Below the pieces are notes generated by a model that worked only from the letters and a program-made list of their open reading frames with translations, was not told the DNA's origin and did not search any database. 64,000 bases of DNA. Origin: Trichobilharzia szidati (lineage: Eukaryota; Platyhelminthes; Trematoda; Strigeidida; Schistosomatidae). The stretch spans positions 118,164,110-118,228,109 of the forward strand of contig OX235279.1 in the NCBI GenBank assembly GCA_944472155.2, in the 5' to 3' direction. The translations under genes and the position numbers were made by a program. Of the stretch, positions 22,325-35,639 are shown piece by piece. The stretch's first letter is position 1; each line of letters starts with the position of its first letter.

Positions 22325-22858
22325 ATGAAGCAATCTACGAGTCAATCTGGTGAGGAAAATACGATCAGAGTTGATATTAGCAAAGTTTTCGAAGAGAAAA
22401 TTAAACCTGGAGATTTCAGAACGTGGTTTGAAGTTGAAAAAGCTTTGAAGCTTTCCGAGAAGGTGATTATTCCATCAGTATGTCTGTTATCAGTTAAAAA
22501 ATTAGATATATCGTGAAAGAATCTAAATTAAACAAGGTTGAGCCACATGAGAAGTGTGAATCTGTTGTGCTTTTCGGGAACGAAAAGAAACAGGAAAGCA
22601 ATCAGAAACGTATGTTTGTTAATGCTTGATATACTTGATCCAAATCATGAACTAGGACTGTCTGTAGTAAAGCCAGTGTTAACAGCCATTCAATTTATTG
22701 CGAAGCGATTTAAAAAGCGGATAAAATACAGTGATCTGGTGGGTGGATGAACTATCCCAGTTAAAGGTAAGACTTATATTAGTAAGAATAACGTTCGGGT
22801 TAAGGTCCACAATCGGTGGTTACAACAAGCTGAGAAGCTGATTATTATTCGGGGTTAA
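22325..22858 (+). pseudogene. MULE-N-terminus-like zinc-cluster protein, broken copy
   Basis: Relative to the intact frame at 47256-47711 this copy has lost one A near 22500, nine bases near 22570 and about twenty bases near 22608. The remaining residues include GDFRTWFEVEKALKL, CNVCLLMLDILDPNHEL (broken in this copy) and RFKKRIKYSDLVGG, then an in-frame TGA at 22748-22750, then VKGKTYISKNNVRVKV to a TAA at 22856-22858. The pattern of C..C followed by HEL after a basic stretch resembles the FAR1/ZSWIM-type N-terminus of Mutator-derived proteins (inference). Confidence 0.5.
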
Positions 22859-23228
22859 AGCATTGGCTAAATACAGATTGCTTGTTTCATTTCAAATAGT
22901 GAAATTCGTACTTTTGGATGTTTGTGATTTCTCCGGATCTCCATGATTTTTAAGAAAACTATAAATAAATTTTCCTTAAACCATTGGTTTTCTTTTTCTT
23001 GGCGAAACATCTGTTAATACGATTAGAAGATTAGGTGGCAAAGTAGGATGTTCTGTAATTGAGAATCGTAGTCGTTGTGTTTCGGATTAACATCACGCGT
23101 CTAACTGTTATAACCCTATGCATATAGGTTTTCCCTCATGGTACATTATGATATCTAGAAGCCATAAGCACACTGTCTTCGGTAAATTTATTTTTACTTT
23201 TTAAGTGACTGCAAATAGTGAGTCATTT
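22859..23228. other. Non-coding linker between zinc-cluster frame and reverse transcriptase
   Basis: AT-rich and without a recognisable gene. It is repeated inverted at 29206-29573 and directly at 47819-48193, with a few substitutions. Confidence 0.5.
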
Positions 23229-24650
23229 GAGGTGATAGGATGAATACCTCTAAAGGCTTTCGTGGTGATTAGGATATATTCATTTTTTTCGACTAGGAGA
23301 CGATCTTTTTTACCAAGAAGTTTCTCAGGATGTCCGCTTTTACTTTGGAATTCAAAGATAACGTTAAGTCGCTCACTAAGGTAGTACCTAAAGGAGATTA
23401 CCTTCAGTGAGAACTAATTTAAGATAGCTACGTAGCTTTAGGTAATGCGTCATAGAAGTAAGCAGCGTAGGTTAATTGTGTCTAAATATATTGAACGTTG
23501 TACAACTGGTCAAATCGTAGTTCTTACATACTAGTTAGTCTAATAAATGGTGAATGTACAATACAAGCGTTTACCTTGATTAGCATACCTAGCTCATAAA
23601 CATTATGCCTGCATGTGGTATACATTTAGGGCTAATATGCTGTGTGATGAATTATTCCCAGATACTTTATTTCTATATCACTGTCATCAATTTTGCAACG
23701 GTCACAGGAATTATCAGCTTCAGCTAACTTTATATGTGTCCAAACCAAGTTCACTTTTAACAGTTCAGCTAACTTCCCTTTACATCGGAAACTGAAATTA
23801 ACAGTCTGACATTTGGAAGGATATAGTTTAAGAGCATTTTCTGACTCCTGATGGAGAGCTGTTCATCTTAATACAGTGTAGCTGGGAGTTAACAGACATT
23901 GAAATAGTTAGATCGTCCGCGTACTTGACAAAGTTCATTTTGTATGCATATTTACTTAGGTTCGTCAAACAAAAATATAATTAGTGGTGGACGACTTCCC
24001 CTGACATACAGTGTACTGCTTTCTTCCTGAGAAATAAGAATGCAGCCATTTGACAACCCAATAGTCAGTTTCAGCAAGCTTGTTTAACAAAATATCCCTA
24101 AGTACTAAGTTGAGAGAAGATGTGTAATCTAGGAAGGCTTTAAGTGAAGTGAGAGTAACTTTTCCATAGTTTTTAGAAAAGGAGATATAATAGCAAGAGG
24201 TCTAAATTTAAAACATGTTCCAGTAGATGACTTTATTGTCCTCTCAAACGGGTGGCAGGACATTTCTGGAAAAAGATTCATCAAATAGGTCCATGCACAT
24301 TTTTTAAGAATAAGGCCAGGCAAACAATCTGGAGCTAGGCTACAAGAGGAGTTCGTCGACTGGAGACATTTTAGAACGTCATTTGTATTGAAATCAAGGA
24401 AGCAACTCTTACTAACACTTGTGACACTAGAAAACTTGGCATTTGTGGGAGAATGTATCAAAAACTTGTTTAGTGTACACACATCAAATGCAGAGGGAAT
24501 ACTGTTGTAATACTGGAGGTAATTAGATGCGTAAAGGCGTAAGTTATTTAATATCCATAAAGTAGATATGCAAATACTGCAGTTGTTGATCACAGAAATG
24601 ATGGATATTGGATAACACCACATGATTCAACGGCATATTAGAAATAAATA
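23229..24650 (-). pseudogene. Decayed non-LTR reverse transcriptase, left-arm copy
   Basis: The minus strand reads, from 24623 down, NDVLKCLQSTNSSCSLAPDCLPG-like residues (the finger block), FRPLAIISPFLKTMEKLL (block 1), WLHSYFSGRKQYTVCQG, then FVKYADDLTISMSVNS with YADD at 23912-23923, and a C-terminal part resembling RYYLSERLNVIFEFQSK ending near 23229. The catalytic YADD is intact, but stops and shifts interrupt the frame repeatedly. It was a CR1/jockey-like polymerase. The N-terminal endonuclease is not recognisable. Confidence 0.75.
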
Positions 24651-26097
24651 AAAATTCTTTCTTACCTCACCGCCAAGTAAAGTCTATTTGATGATGTCAC
24701 TGCATATTAACAAATTGATGAAGTAGCTATTAACTCTAAGTTACCACACTTACTTCGACTACACACTTGGCATTTAGAAGCATGCAGACCTGCATCTGGC
24801 TAGATAAGGTGACTTTCGCGTATCGAACAGCACAGAATTGTTATTCAACTTGTCAAATCCTACTTAGTTTTTACAACGTGCTAATGTATAGAAACAGACA
24901 CGAAGTCTTCCGAATGACTAAAGTAACAGTCTCATAATACTATGGTAAATCTCCATCCCACTAACTAAGCCTAACATGCATTAATCCGAATTCACTTATT
25001 ACAAAAGCACATTGTATAGTGACGCACTGAAAAAGTCTAGAGGAAGTAGAAATCAAGAGTATATTAAACATTTCATTAATTAACAAAAGAAAATTCTGAT
25101 GAAGGGTATTGGCGTTAGTTTGACCGAATGACATTTCCGCTGATTTCATATTCGACAACCTCCGTATACCTGAAAAAAATAAAGCGCATGTAAGGAATAG
25201 CACAACATGAAGTCATAAAAGATGATTCTATATATTAGCATACACTATGAATACACTGATTCTGTTAATATCAAGTAAAATTCCTATGCAAATAAAGGTA
25301 TTTCTAGTCCACAGCTGGTTTTTATGTTGACACCGTATGCATAAATAGACCTTATAAGTTTTCCAGCATCAGAGGATTATACCCAAATTTCAAGACAATC
25401 TCTGAAAATTCCATACTATTGCGGAGTCATTATGTCATCAAGATTACTTGCAGATCAACTTCACAACACATGCGTTTACATTAAATGAAGTGTTGCAAAT
25501 GTGTAACTTAGAAATTGATCCACAATCTCAGTAAGGTCTAGCGAAAAGTTTTATTAATCCTACAGAAGTTGCACTCTCATATTTAGTAAACTATAGCCAT
25601 CAAATATAAAGAACATAGGTCTCAACTGTAAACAGTTATGCAGAATGTTAATAGCATAGAGAAATGCTTAAAATATTGTAAGATACACAGACCTGTTGTG
25701 TTGATGAGGATAACATTGCTGTATAATTCAACCTAGATATCCAATCGTGGTAATGCATCTGTACTGCTTCACGTTAACGGAAATTTCCGGAGAAATTCAT
25801 CTCCACTATTGGTGACCAAAAATACTGAACCATTAAGTATACAGTGTCAGTGGGAATGGTATAACAGACGGTAGATTAGTAATAATAGAGCTAACTGGAT
25901 TCAGTTCTCATGATCAACACAATCCAGGGAAATTAAGACGAGTGATTGCTTTCTCCAATGCACTGCACTTGCAATAATCATGACAACCACCTACATTTGT
26001 TAGCCTATCAGTCAGCTAAGCAGACAATGGCACAATATTAATACAGTTGAGGTATTTTTGTACATTGAATTCACATAACCCATATTGCACTGCACCA
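24651..26097. other. Inner part of large palindrome arm, no recognised gene
   Basis: This inner part is mirrored by 26335-27789 and, from 26370 on, copied at 50472-51890. An 80-codon frame at 24961-25203 (minus) starts LFLTCALFFSGIRRLSN and is shared, with about 10 percent divergence and a frame change, with palindrome A (8561-8764). The acceptor-like tttttttcag sits inside it. I cannot tell whether it is coding. Confidence 0.5.
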
Positions 26098-26334
26098 GGC
26101 AGTGCAAATATTACTGCGACACACTCATTGCATATTGGCTGCAACGATTAGTGTTTCAGGTGGACTGTATCAAAATATCGATATAATGAATAAGATAGGA
26201 TAGTTGGAGGGTAGTGTCATCTACACAACTAGTTTGCTGTATGTAGAAGCTGTACGAATCATTCAATGAAGACTTCATATCTCAGGATATCAATACAGCC
26301 TATTTTTGTGTGAAGAACAGTACTTTTTGATGCT
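26098..26334. repeat. Large palindrome spacer (centre)
   Basis: These 237 bases are unmatched between the arms. The left arm ends cccatattgcactgcacca at 26097 and the right arm begins with its complement at 26335. No gene, tRNA or obvious terminal repeat is visible. Confidence 0.9.
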
Positions 26335-27789
26335 TGGTGCAGTGCAATATGGGTTATGTGAATTCAATGTACAAAAATATCTCAACTGTATTAATATTGT
26401 GCCATTGTCTGCTTAGCTGACTGATAGGCTAACAAATGTAGGTGGTTCTCATGATTGCTGCAAGTGCAGTGCATTGGAGAAAGCAATCACTCGTCTAAAT
26501 GTCCTTGGATTGTGTTGATCATGAGAACTGAATCCAGTTAGCTCTATTATTACTAATCTACCGTCTGTTATACCATTCCCACTGACACTGTATACTTAAT
26601 GGTTCAGTATTTTTGGTCACCAATAGTGGAGATGAATTTCTCCGGAAATTTCCATTAACATGAAGCAGTACAGATGCATTACCACGATTGGATATCTAGG
26701 TTGAGTTATGCAGCAATGTTATCCTCATCAACACAACAGGTTTGTGTATCTTACAATATTTTAAGCATTTCTCTATGCTATTAACATTCTGCATAACTGT
26801 TTACAGTTGAGACCTATGTTCTTTATATTTGATGGCTATAGTTTACTAAATATGAGAGTGCAACTTCTGTAGGATTAATAAAACTTTTCGCTAGACCTTA
26901 CTGAGATTGTGGATCAATTTCTAAGTTACACATTTGCAACACTTCATTTAATGTAAACGCATGTGTTGTGAAGTTGATCTGCAAGTAATCTTGATGACAT
27001 AATGACTCCGCAATAGTATGGAATTTTCAGAGATTGTCTTGAAATTTGGGTATAATCCTCTGATGCTGGAAAACTTATAAGGTCTATTTATGCATACGGT
27101 GTCAACATAAAAACCAGCTGTGGACTAGAAATACCTTTATTTGCATAGGAATTTTACTTGATATTAACAGAATCAGTGTATTCATAGTGTATGCTAATAT
27201 ATAGAATCATCTTTTATGACTTCATGTTGTGCTATTCCTTACATGCGCTTTATTTTTTTCAGGTATACGGAGGTTGTCGAATATGAAATCAGCGGAAATG
27301 TCATTCGGTCAAACTAACGCCAATACCCTTCATCAGAATTTTCTTTTGTTAATTAATGAAATGTTTAATATACTCTTGATTTCTACTTCCTCTAGACTTT
27401 TTCAGTGCGTCACTATACAATGTGCTTTTGTAATAAGTGAATTCGGATTAATGCATGTTAGGCTTAGTTAGTGGGATGGAGATTTACCATAGTATTATGA
27501 GACTGTTACTTTAGTCATTCGGAAGACTTCGTGTCTGTTTCTATACATTAGCACGTTGTAAAAACTAAGTAGGATTTGACAAGTTGAATAACAATTCTGT
27601 GCTGTTCGATACGCGAAAGTCACCTTATCTAGCCAGATGCAGGTCTGCATGCTTCTAAATGCCAAGTGTGTAGTCGAAGTAAATGTGGTAACTTAGAGTT
27701 AATAGCTACTTCATCAATTTGTTAATATGCAGTGACATCATCAAATAGACTTTACTTGGCGGTGAGGTAAGAAAGAATTTTTATTTATT

Positions 27790-29205
27790 TCTAATATGCC
27801 GTTGAATCATGTGGTGTTATCCAATATTCATCATTTCTGTGATCAACAACTGCAGTATTTGCATATCTACTTTATGGATATTAAATAACTTACGCCTTTA
27901 CGCATCTAATTACCTCCAGTATTACAACAGTATTCCCTCTGCATTTGATGTGTGTACACTAAACAAGTTTTTGATACATTCTCCCACAAATGCCAAGTTT
28001 TCTAGTGTCACAAGTGTTAGTAAGAGTTGCTTCCTTGATTTCAATACAAATGACGTTCTAAAATGTCTCCAGTCGACGAACTCCTCTTGTAGCCTAGCTC
28101 CAGATTGTTTGCCTGGCCTTATTCTTAAAAAATGTGCATGGACCTATTTGATGAATCTTTTTCCAGAAATGTCCTGCCACCCGTTTGAGAGGACAATAAA
28201 GTCATCTGCTGGAATATGTTTTAAATTTAGACCTCTTGCTATTATATCTCCTTTTCTAAAAACTATGGAAAAGTTACTCTTACTTCACTTAAAGCCTTCC
28301 TAGATTACACATCTTCTCTCGACTTAGTACTTGGGGATATTTTGTTAAACAAGCTTGCTGAAACTGACTATTGGGTTGTCAAATGGCTGCATTCTTATTT
28401 CTCAGGAAGAAAGCAGTACACTGTATGTCAGGGGAAGTCGTCCACCACTAATTATATTTTTGTTTGACGAACCTAAGTAAATATGCATACAAAATGAACT
28501 TTGTCAAGTACGCGGACGATCTAACTATTTCAATGTCTGTTAACTCCCAGCTACACTGTATTAAGATGAACAGCTCTCCATCAGGAGTCAGAAAATGCTC
28601 TTAAACTATATCCTTCCAAATGTCAGACTGTTAATTTCAGTTTCCGATGTAAAGGAAAGTTAGCTGAACTGTTAAAAGTGAACTTGGTTTGGACATATAT
28701 AAAGTTAGCTGAAGCTGATAATTCCTGTGACCGTTGCAAAATTGATGACAGTGATATAGAAATAAAGTATCTGGGACTAATTCATCACACAGCATATTAG
28801 CCCTAAATGTATACCACATGCAGGCATAATGTTTATGAGCTAGGTATGCTAATCAAGGTAAACACTTGTATTGTACATTCACTATTTATTAGACTAACTA
28901 GTATGTAAGAACTACGATTTGACCAGTTATACAACGTTCAATATATTTAGACACAATTAACCTACGCTGCTTACTTCTATGACGCATTACCTAAAGCTAC
29001 GTAGCTATCTTAAATTAGTTCTCACTGAAGGTAATCTCCTTTAGGTACTACCTTAGTGAGCGACTTAACGTTATCTTTGAATTCCAAAGTAAAAGCGGAC
29101 ATCCTGAGAAACTTCTTGGTAAAAAAGATCGTCTCCTAGTCGAAAAAAATGAATATATCCTAATCGCCACGAAAGCGTTTAGAGGTATTCATCACATCAC
29201 CTCAA
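27790..29205 (+). pseudogene. Decayed non-LTR reverse transcriptase, right-arm copy
   Basis: Plus-strand mirror of 23229-24650. Recognisable blocks are DVLKCLQSTNSSCSLAPDCL, PLAIISPFLKTMEKLL, KLAETDYWVVKWLHSYFSG (about 28350), NFVKYADDLTIS with YADD at 28509-28520, and the C-terminal YLSERLNVIFEFQSKSGHPE (about 29060-29110). Stops break the frame, for example after KPS at 28303. Confidence 0.75.
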
Positions 29206-29573
29206 ATGACTCACTATTTTCAGTCACTTAAAAAGTAAAAATAAATTTACCGAAGACAGTGTGCTTATGGCTTCTAGATATCATAATGTACCATGAGGGA
29301 AAACCTATATGCATAGGGTTATAACAGTTAGACGCGCGATGTTAATCCGAAACACAACGACTACGATTCTCAATTACAGAACATCCTACTTTGCTACCTA
29401 ATCTTCTAATCGTATTAACAGATGTTTCGCCAAGAAAAAGAAAACCAATGGTTTAAGGAAAATTTATTTATAGTTTTCTTAAAAATCATGGAAATCCGGA
29501 GAAATCACAAACATCCAAAAATACGAATTTCACTATTTGAAATGAAACAAGCAATCTGTATTTAGCCAATGCT

Positions 29574-30136
29574 TTAACCCCGAATAATAATCAGCTTCTC
29601 AGCTTGTTGTAACCACCGATTGTAGACCTTAACCCGAACGTTATTCTTACTAATTGAAGTCTTACCTTTAACTGGGATAGTTCATCCACCCACCAGATCA
29701 CCGTATTTTATCCGCTTTTTAAATCGTTTTGCAATAAATTGAATGGCTGTTAACACTGGCTTTACTACAGACAGTCCTAGTTCATGATTTGGATCAAGTA
29801 TATCAAGCATTAACAAACATACGTTACATTTAACCTTTAGGGTTTCTGATTGCTTTCCTGCTTCTTTTCGTTCCCGAAAATACATAAAAGCACAACAGAT
29901 TCACACTCCTCATGTGGCTCAACCTTGTTTAATTTAGATTCTTTCACGATATATCTAATTTTTTTAACTGATAACAGATATACTGATGGAATAATCACCT
30001 TCTCGAAAAGCTTCAAAGCTTTTTCAACTTCAAACCACGTTCTGAAATCTCCAGGTTTAATTTTCTCTTCGAAAGCTTTGCTAATATCAACTCTGATCGT
30101 ATTTTCCTCACCAGATTGACTCGTAGATTGCTTCAT
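29574..30136 (-). pseudogene. MULE-N-terminus-like zinc-cluster protein, one-base frameshift
   Basis: Minus-strand copy starting MKQSTSQSGEENTIRVDISK at 30136. A single G is missing near 29841 (cctttagggttt against cctttaggggttt in the intact copies), which shifts the frame before the CNVC...NHEL cluster. The in-frame TGA after DLVGG is also present here, followed by the VKGKTSISKNNVRVKVY extension. Confidence 0.5.
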
Positions 30137-30261
30137 GCTGTAAACACGAATGTGAAATACATTGTATTTTCCAGATTTCTACATGTTAAGTAAGCAACTG
30201 AGCCAGTAGCAATAACAGCAACCAACAAATGAACTGGGAACAATTGCGTCTACCACCCATA

Positions 30262-32780
30262 GTCGCTGTGTGTTAACGCGCCTGCTGACTGCACTCCTCC
30301 GTTCATTAGTTTCCCGTTGAAATATACAAGTGCTTTTGACATTCTGCACGTCCTTATGCGTTTAGGCCAATTTCTTTCACTCGGGAATTTTCGCATATAC
30401 ATGACAACCATTAAAACAACTTTCAAAGACCTTTGCCCAAGCTTACAATATTTCCAGACTAATTCTCAATTATGCGTCAATAATGCGATCCAATGCTTAG
30501 TGAATGTTTTGTCTGCCAAGAAGAAACCTAATATGTGTTGAAAAAGTAATTCAGCGAAACATTACAGAGTGACTGCATTCTTGTTGGAATATCAAATCAT
30601 TTCAGAATTTTCTCACTATAGAAAAAAGCGTTGGTGTATAATTTGTGAGTTTTGCTGTGTCATATGATCAAATGGCTATCCAGGATGGGATCAACTCAGA
30701 TGAAGTCAGTGAAATAAAGTGAAGGAAGGCCAGTTATCGAGGAGTTCGAACAGAGGAAAGTTTGAGCTGATCACTTGAAAGAACTCTCGAATTAACCCCC
30801 ACCTACAACTCGTACAGAAGAACCAACAGAAGACACAGGACTACCAGTGAACACCGAATCTCCGCCAAAGCCAGAAGTCTTAAATGCCACGCAGTAACTA
30901 ACACACACACACACACACACGTGCACACAGAGGAAAGTAACGGAATCAGATAGAATGCCGCCAGAAGCAAAGAATACGGACAAGGTAGCTCATCTCAGTG
31001 GACCTAATCACGCCATGAGCTGCGCATGAGCTGTGGGAGCAAGAGGAGGTAGGCGCCTGGCTATTGGAAGGAAGACTACGTTGTGAAACTGTCAAAGAAC
31101 GGTGATTCACATTATTATTATTATTATTATCATTATAATTATTATTTATATTATTATTATTATTATTATTATTAGATTACTATAAAGTCCTCGACCACGT
31201 TCATAAACATTATTCATCAGCTATGTGATATTGTTACCGCATCCCAAATGATTCTCAACAAAAGCTCAGGGAATTCTTCACGGGTGAAGATAGGAGTGAG
31301 ACACAACTACCTGATATTGCCGACCATGTTCCTGAGTGTGGCGGACCGGATCGTTCTGCAGACTGTGAGGATTGGTAAGATAGCTATATACCCCACATTG
31401 CAACAAACCATACGACATCTAGATTTCACGGGTGATTTATCCTTTTATCACACGAATTCTGAATTATGCTGTTGAAGACCAACAAGTTAGCAGAAATGTG
31501 AAGTTAGACATCCCCAACTGTGACATGAATCATGTGAGGAGGAAACGAAACATTGCAGGCGCTCAGGGGTCCATTTGAACTGAATTGTGTAAAAGCGAGT
31601 AGAATGGAGAGATATGCAGCTGAAACCCTGTATACCACTCAGAACCCAAGGGAATACTAGTTATATTAATAGCCGCAAATGTCCTTTCCCCGTGTGTTTT
31701 GTGTTTTGCAAATGTAACCGACCGTACTCGATGTAAACTAATTAATCATTTTCCGAGATAATGCTTCTATCATCATTGTTTTCTGTTTTTCAGGCTGTTG
31801 GTGCTTCCCGTCTTATGTTAGCTCAATCGGCCCAAACGAAGAGACGAAAGCCAACTCTCGTTGCACATACCGCTATAAGGAATCCCATCAACCGGAATAC
31901 TAAGAAGAAACGTAGACGCCGAAAGCGATGCACTGTAAGTGGATTGATCACATTTCTGTTTCGTTTATAAATATTTATTAGCTTTAAAACCATGTCAATG
32001 CTAGTGCATTCCATGCTCGATATATTGGTAAAGATTTCTAGCATCATTTTCCGTTCTTCGTGTGAAGTGTTTTACATGTTGAAGCTCTAGATGGAATCAT
32101 TCACTCTTGTACAGAAGCGCACTGAAGACGAGTGAAACTAACCGTGAAGCAACCTATCATTGCACAACCATCAGTCACTCACCTTCTGAATTAACTACTT
32201 GATTTCCTTCCTAGTCGATAAATGTAGTAGATGAAAAAAATCACTACCTTAATAGGCATAAGTTGTTGTGAATACTAATGTACTTCCAGTCGATTAGATA
32301 GACAAACTTGTAGAAAATCAACAAAACATTATTGTGCGGCTGTCATGCATTTCGTTGATATCTCCTGCAAACTTTCAGTTTATTCATGATGCAGTGCCTC
32401 ATCACCTATATGTCTATGTGTGACAAAGCCACTTCTACACGATTAACCACTGACGATGTTTGTGTTTGAACAGAACTATAAGTGTAGAAACATTTGCATG
32501 ACACCAGTTACAATTTCAGCTACGACTTCTGTACTTCTGATAATTTGTAGTGCAAATAAGATGCTTTATCTTGTAGGACTGTTAGGAAGCATCTTGTGCG
32601 CGAAGTTTGATCGATTAAGAATGTTTAGTGAACACTTACACTTAGCCTTTAGCTCAGTCTTATCTCTCCTGCTAATTCTTAAATTATTGTCTGAATAACT
32701 TCGTATCAACTGATAATTATATGCTGCTCTTTAGAGCGATCGTCTCTAAATAAACTGATCTTTTGACTTTTGGCTATTAT
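30262..32780 (+). repeat. Small palindrome P2, left arm
   Basis: Paired with 33116-35639 (positions sum to 65896 over the inner 2 kb). It faces the zinc-cluster segment on its outer side. It contains a (CA)n run at about 30900-30920, a long ATT tract at 31111-31175 and the exon-like block 31794-31934. Confidence 0.93.
31794..31934 (+). CDS. Exon-like block, 47 codons (P2 left)
   Basis: Identical in content to 18421-18561, with tttttcag before it and GTAAGTGG after it. Function unknown. Confidence 0.4.
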
Positions 32781-33115
32781 CAGTATTCAAAAAATAGTAG
32801 ACATTTCACTGATTAGATTAGTTGGTACCTAGTCGTATAAATTTATTTAAGATCCGTAGTGTGCCAAATGACAACAATACACATTTGCTTTGACGCATCT
32901 TTGCTAGCTTGTGAATGTTGAAGTTACATTTAATGACACATTTCAGCAAGCCAAAGGGTTGGACATATGCGGATTGCAGAGCGTCCCGTACTTATGGAAT
33001 TAAAGTTTATTTTATGACAATAACTAAGATGATCTTTGTCTCGGTGGTGATGATGATGATAAATTGACACAGTATATTTGTTTGCTCACTGACTGTGCTG
33101 TTGTTCTAGAAACTC
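32781..33115 (+). repeat. P2 spacer (loop), orientation opposite to expectation
   Basis: The 335-base loop begins cagtattcaaaaaatagtag, as in P1, and has one GAT unit fewer. Because P2 lies in the inverted arm of the large palindrome, a simple inverted duplication would give the reverse complement here. It reads the same way as P1 and P3. Confidence 0.92.
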
Positions 33116-35639
33116 ATAATAGCCAAAAGTCAAAAGATCAGTTTATTTAGAGACGATCGCTCTAAAGAGCAGCATATAATTATCAGTTGATACGAAGTTA
33201 TTCAGACAATAATTTAAGAATTAGCAGGAGAGATAAGACTGAGCTAAAGGCTAAGTGTAAGTGTTCACTAAACATTCTTAATCGATCAAACTTCGCGCAC
33301 AAGATGCTTCCTAACAGTCCTACAAGATAAAGCATCTTATTTGCACTACAAATTATCAGAAGTACAGAAGTCGTAGCTGAAATTGTAACTGGTGTCATGC
33401 AAATGTTTCTACACTTATAGTTCTGTTCAAACACAAACATCGTCAGTGGTTAATCGTGTAGAAGTGGCTTTGTCACACATAGACATATAGGTGATGAGGC
33501 ACTGCATCATGAATAAACTGAAAGTTTGCAGGAGATATCAACGAAATGCATGACAGCCGCACAATAATGTCTTGTTGATTTTCTACAAGTTTGTCTATCT
33601 AATCGACTGGAAGTACATTAGTATTCACAACAACTTATGCCTATTAAGGTAGTGATTTTTTTCATCTACTACATTTATCGACTAGGAAGGAAATCAAGTA
33701 GTTAATTCAGAAGGTGAGTGACTGATGGTTGTGCAATGATAGGTTGCTTCACGGTTAGTTTCACTCGTCTTCAGTGCGCTTCTGTACAAGAGTGAATGAT
33801 TCCATCTAGAGCTTCAACATGTAAAACACTTCACACGAAGAACGGAAAATGATGCTAGAAATCTTTACCAATATATCGAGCATGGAATGCACTAGCATTG
33901 ACATGGTTTTAAAGCTAATAAATATTTATAAACGAAACAGAAATGTGATCAATCCACTTACAGTGCATCGCTTTCGGCGTCTACGTTTCTTCTTAGTATT
34001 CCGGTTGATGGGATTCCTTATAGCGGTATGTGCAACGAGAGTTGGCTTTCGTCTCTTCGTTTGGGCCGATTGAGCTAACATAAGACGGGAAGCACCAACA
34101 GCCTGAAAAACAGAAAACAATGATGATAGAAGCATTATCTCGGAAAATGATTAATTAGTTTACATCGAGTACGGTCGGTTACATTTGCAAAACACAAAAC
34201 ACACGGGGAAAGGACATTTGCGGCTATTAATATAACTAGTATTCCCTTGGGTTCTGAGTGGTATACAGGGTTTCAGCTGCATATCTCTCCATTCTACTCG
34301 CTTTTACACAATTCAGTTCAAATGGACCCCTGAGCGCCTGCAATCTTTCGTTTCCTCCTCACATGATTCATGTCACAGTTGGGGATGTCTAACTTCACAT
34401 TTCTGCTAACTTGTTGGTCTTCAACAGCATAATTCAGAATTCGTGTGATAAAAGGATAAATCATCCGTGAAATCTAGATGTCGTATGGTTTGTTGCAATG
34501 TGGGGTATATAGCTATCTTACCAATCCTCACAGTCTGCAGAACGATCCGGTCCGCCACACTCAGGAACATGGTCGGCAATATCAGGTAGTTGTGTCTCAC
34601 TCCTATCTTCACCCGTGAAGAATTCCCTGAGCTTTTGTTGAGAATCATTTGGGATGCGGTAACAATATCACATAGCTGATGAATAATGTTTATGAACGTG
34701 GTCGAGGACTTTATAGTAATCTAATAATAATAATAATAAATAATAATTATATGATAATAATTATAATGATAATAATAATAATAATAATGAGAATCACCGT
34801 TCTTTGACAGTTTCACAACGTAGTCTTCCTTACAATAGCCAGGCGCCTACCTCCTCTTGCTCCCACAGCTCATGCGCAGCTCATGGCGTGATTAGGTCCA
34901 CTGAGATGAGCTACCTTGTCCGTATTCTTTGCCTCTGGCGGCATTCTATCTGATTCCGTTACTTTCCTCTGTGTGCACGTGTGTGTGTGTGTGTGTGTGT
35001 TAGCTAATGCGTGCCATTTAAGACTTCTGGCTTTGGCGGAGATTCGGTGTTCACTGGTAGTCCTGTGTCTTCTGTTGGTTCTTCTGTACGAGTTGTAGGT
35101 GGGGGTTAATTCGAGAGTTCTTTCAAGTGATCAGCTCAAACTTTCCTCTGTTCGAACTCCTCGATAACTGGCCTTCCTTCACTTTATTTCACTGACTTCA
35201 TCTGAGTTGATCCCATCCTGGATAGCCATTTGATCATATGACACAGCAAAACTCACAAATTATACACCAACTCTTTTTTCTATAGTGAGAAAATTCTGAA
35301 ATGATTTGATATTCCAACAAGAATGCAGTCACTCTGTAATGTTTCGCTGAATTACTTTTTCAACACATATTAGGTTTCTTCTTGGCAGACAAAACATTCA
35401 CTAAGCATTGGATCGCATTATTGACGCATAATTGAGAATTAGTCTGGAAATATTGTAAGCTTGGGCAAAGGTCTTTGAAAGTTGTTTTAATGGTTGTCAT
35501 GTATATGCGAAAATTCCCGAGTGAAAGAAATTGGCCTAAACGCATAAGGACGTGCAGAATGTCAAAAGCACTTGTATATTTCAACGGGAAACTAATGAAC
35601 GGAGGAGTGCAGTCAGCAGGCGCGTTAACACATAGCGAC
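33116..35639 (-). repeat. Small palindrome P2, right arm
   Basis: Inverted partner of 30262-32780, facing the outer flank of the large palindrome. It carries a private change near 34463 (tcatccgtg against tcacccgtg elsewhere) and an enlarged ATT/ATA microsatellite at 34722-34790. The exon-like block is at 33962-34102. Confidence 0.93.
33962..34102 (-). CDS. Exon-like block, 47 codons (P2 right)
   Basis: Minus-strand copy with the same splice-like borders as 18421-18561. Function unknown. Confidence 0.4.

Larger units (their letters stand above)
16428..26097 (+). repeat. Large palindrome, left arm
   Basis: The arm is the reverse complement of 26335-36310. Paired positions sum to 52533 at the outer end and 52432 at the centre, the drift coming from small indels. 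In order it holds an unnamed flank (16428-16893), the small palindrome P1 (16894-22200), a zinc-cluster reading frame (22325-22858), a decayed reverse transcriptase (23229-24650) and an unnamed inner part (24651-26097). The outer boundary is where cacgattcccgt (36298-36309) stops matching. Confidence 0.92.
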
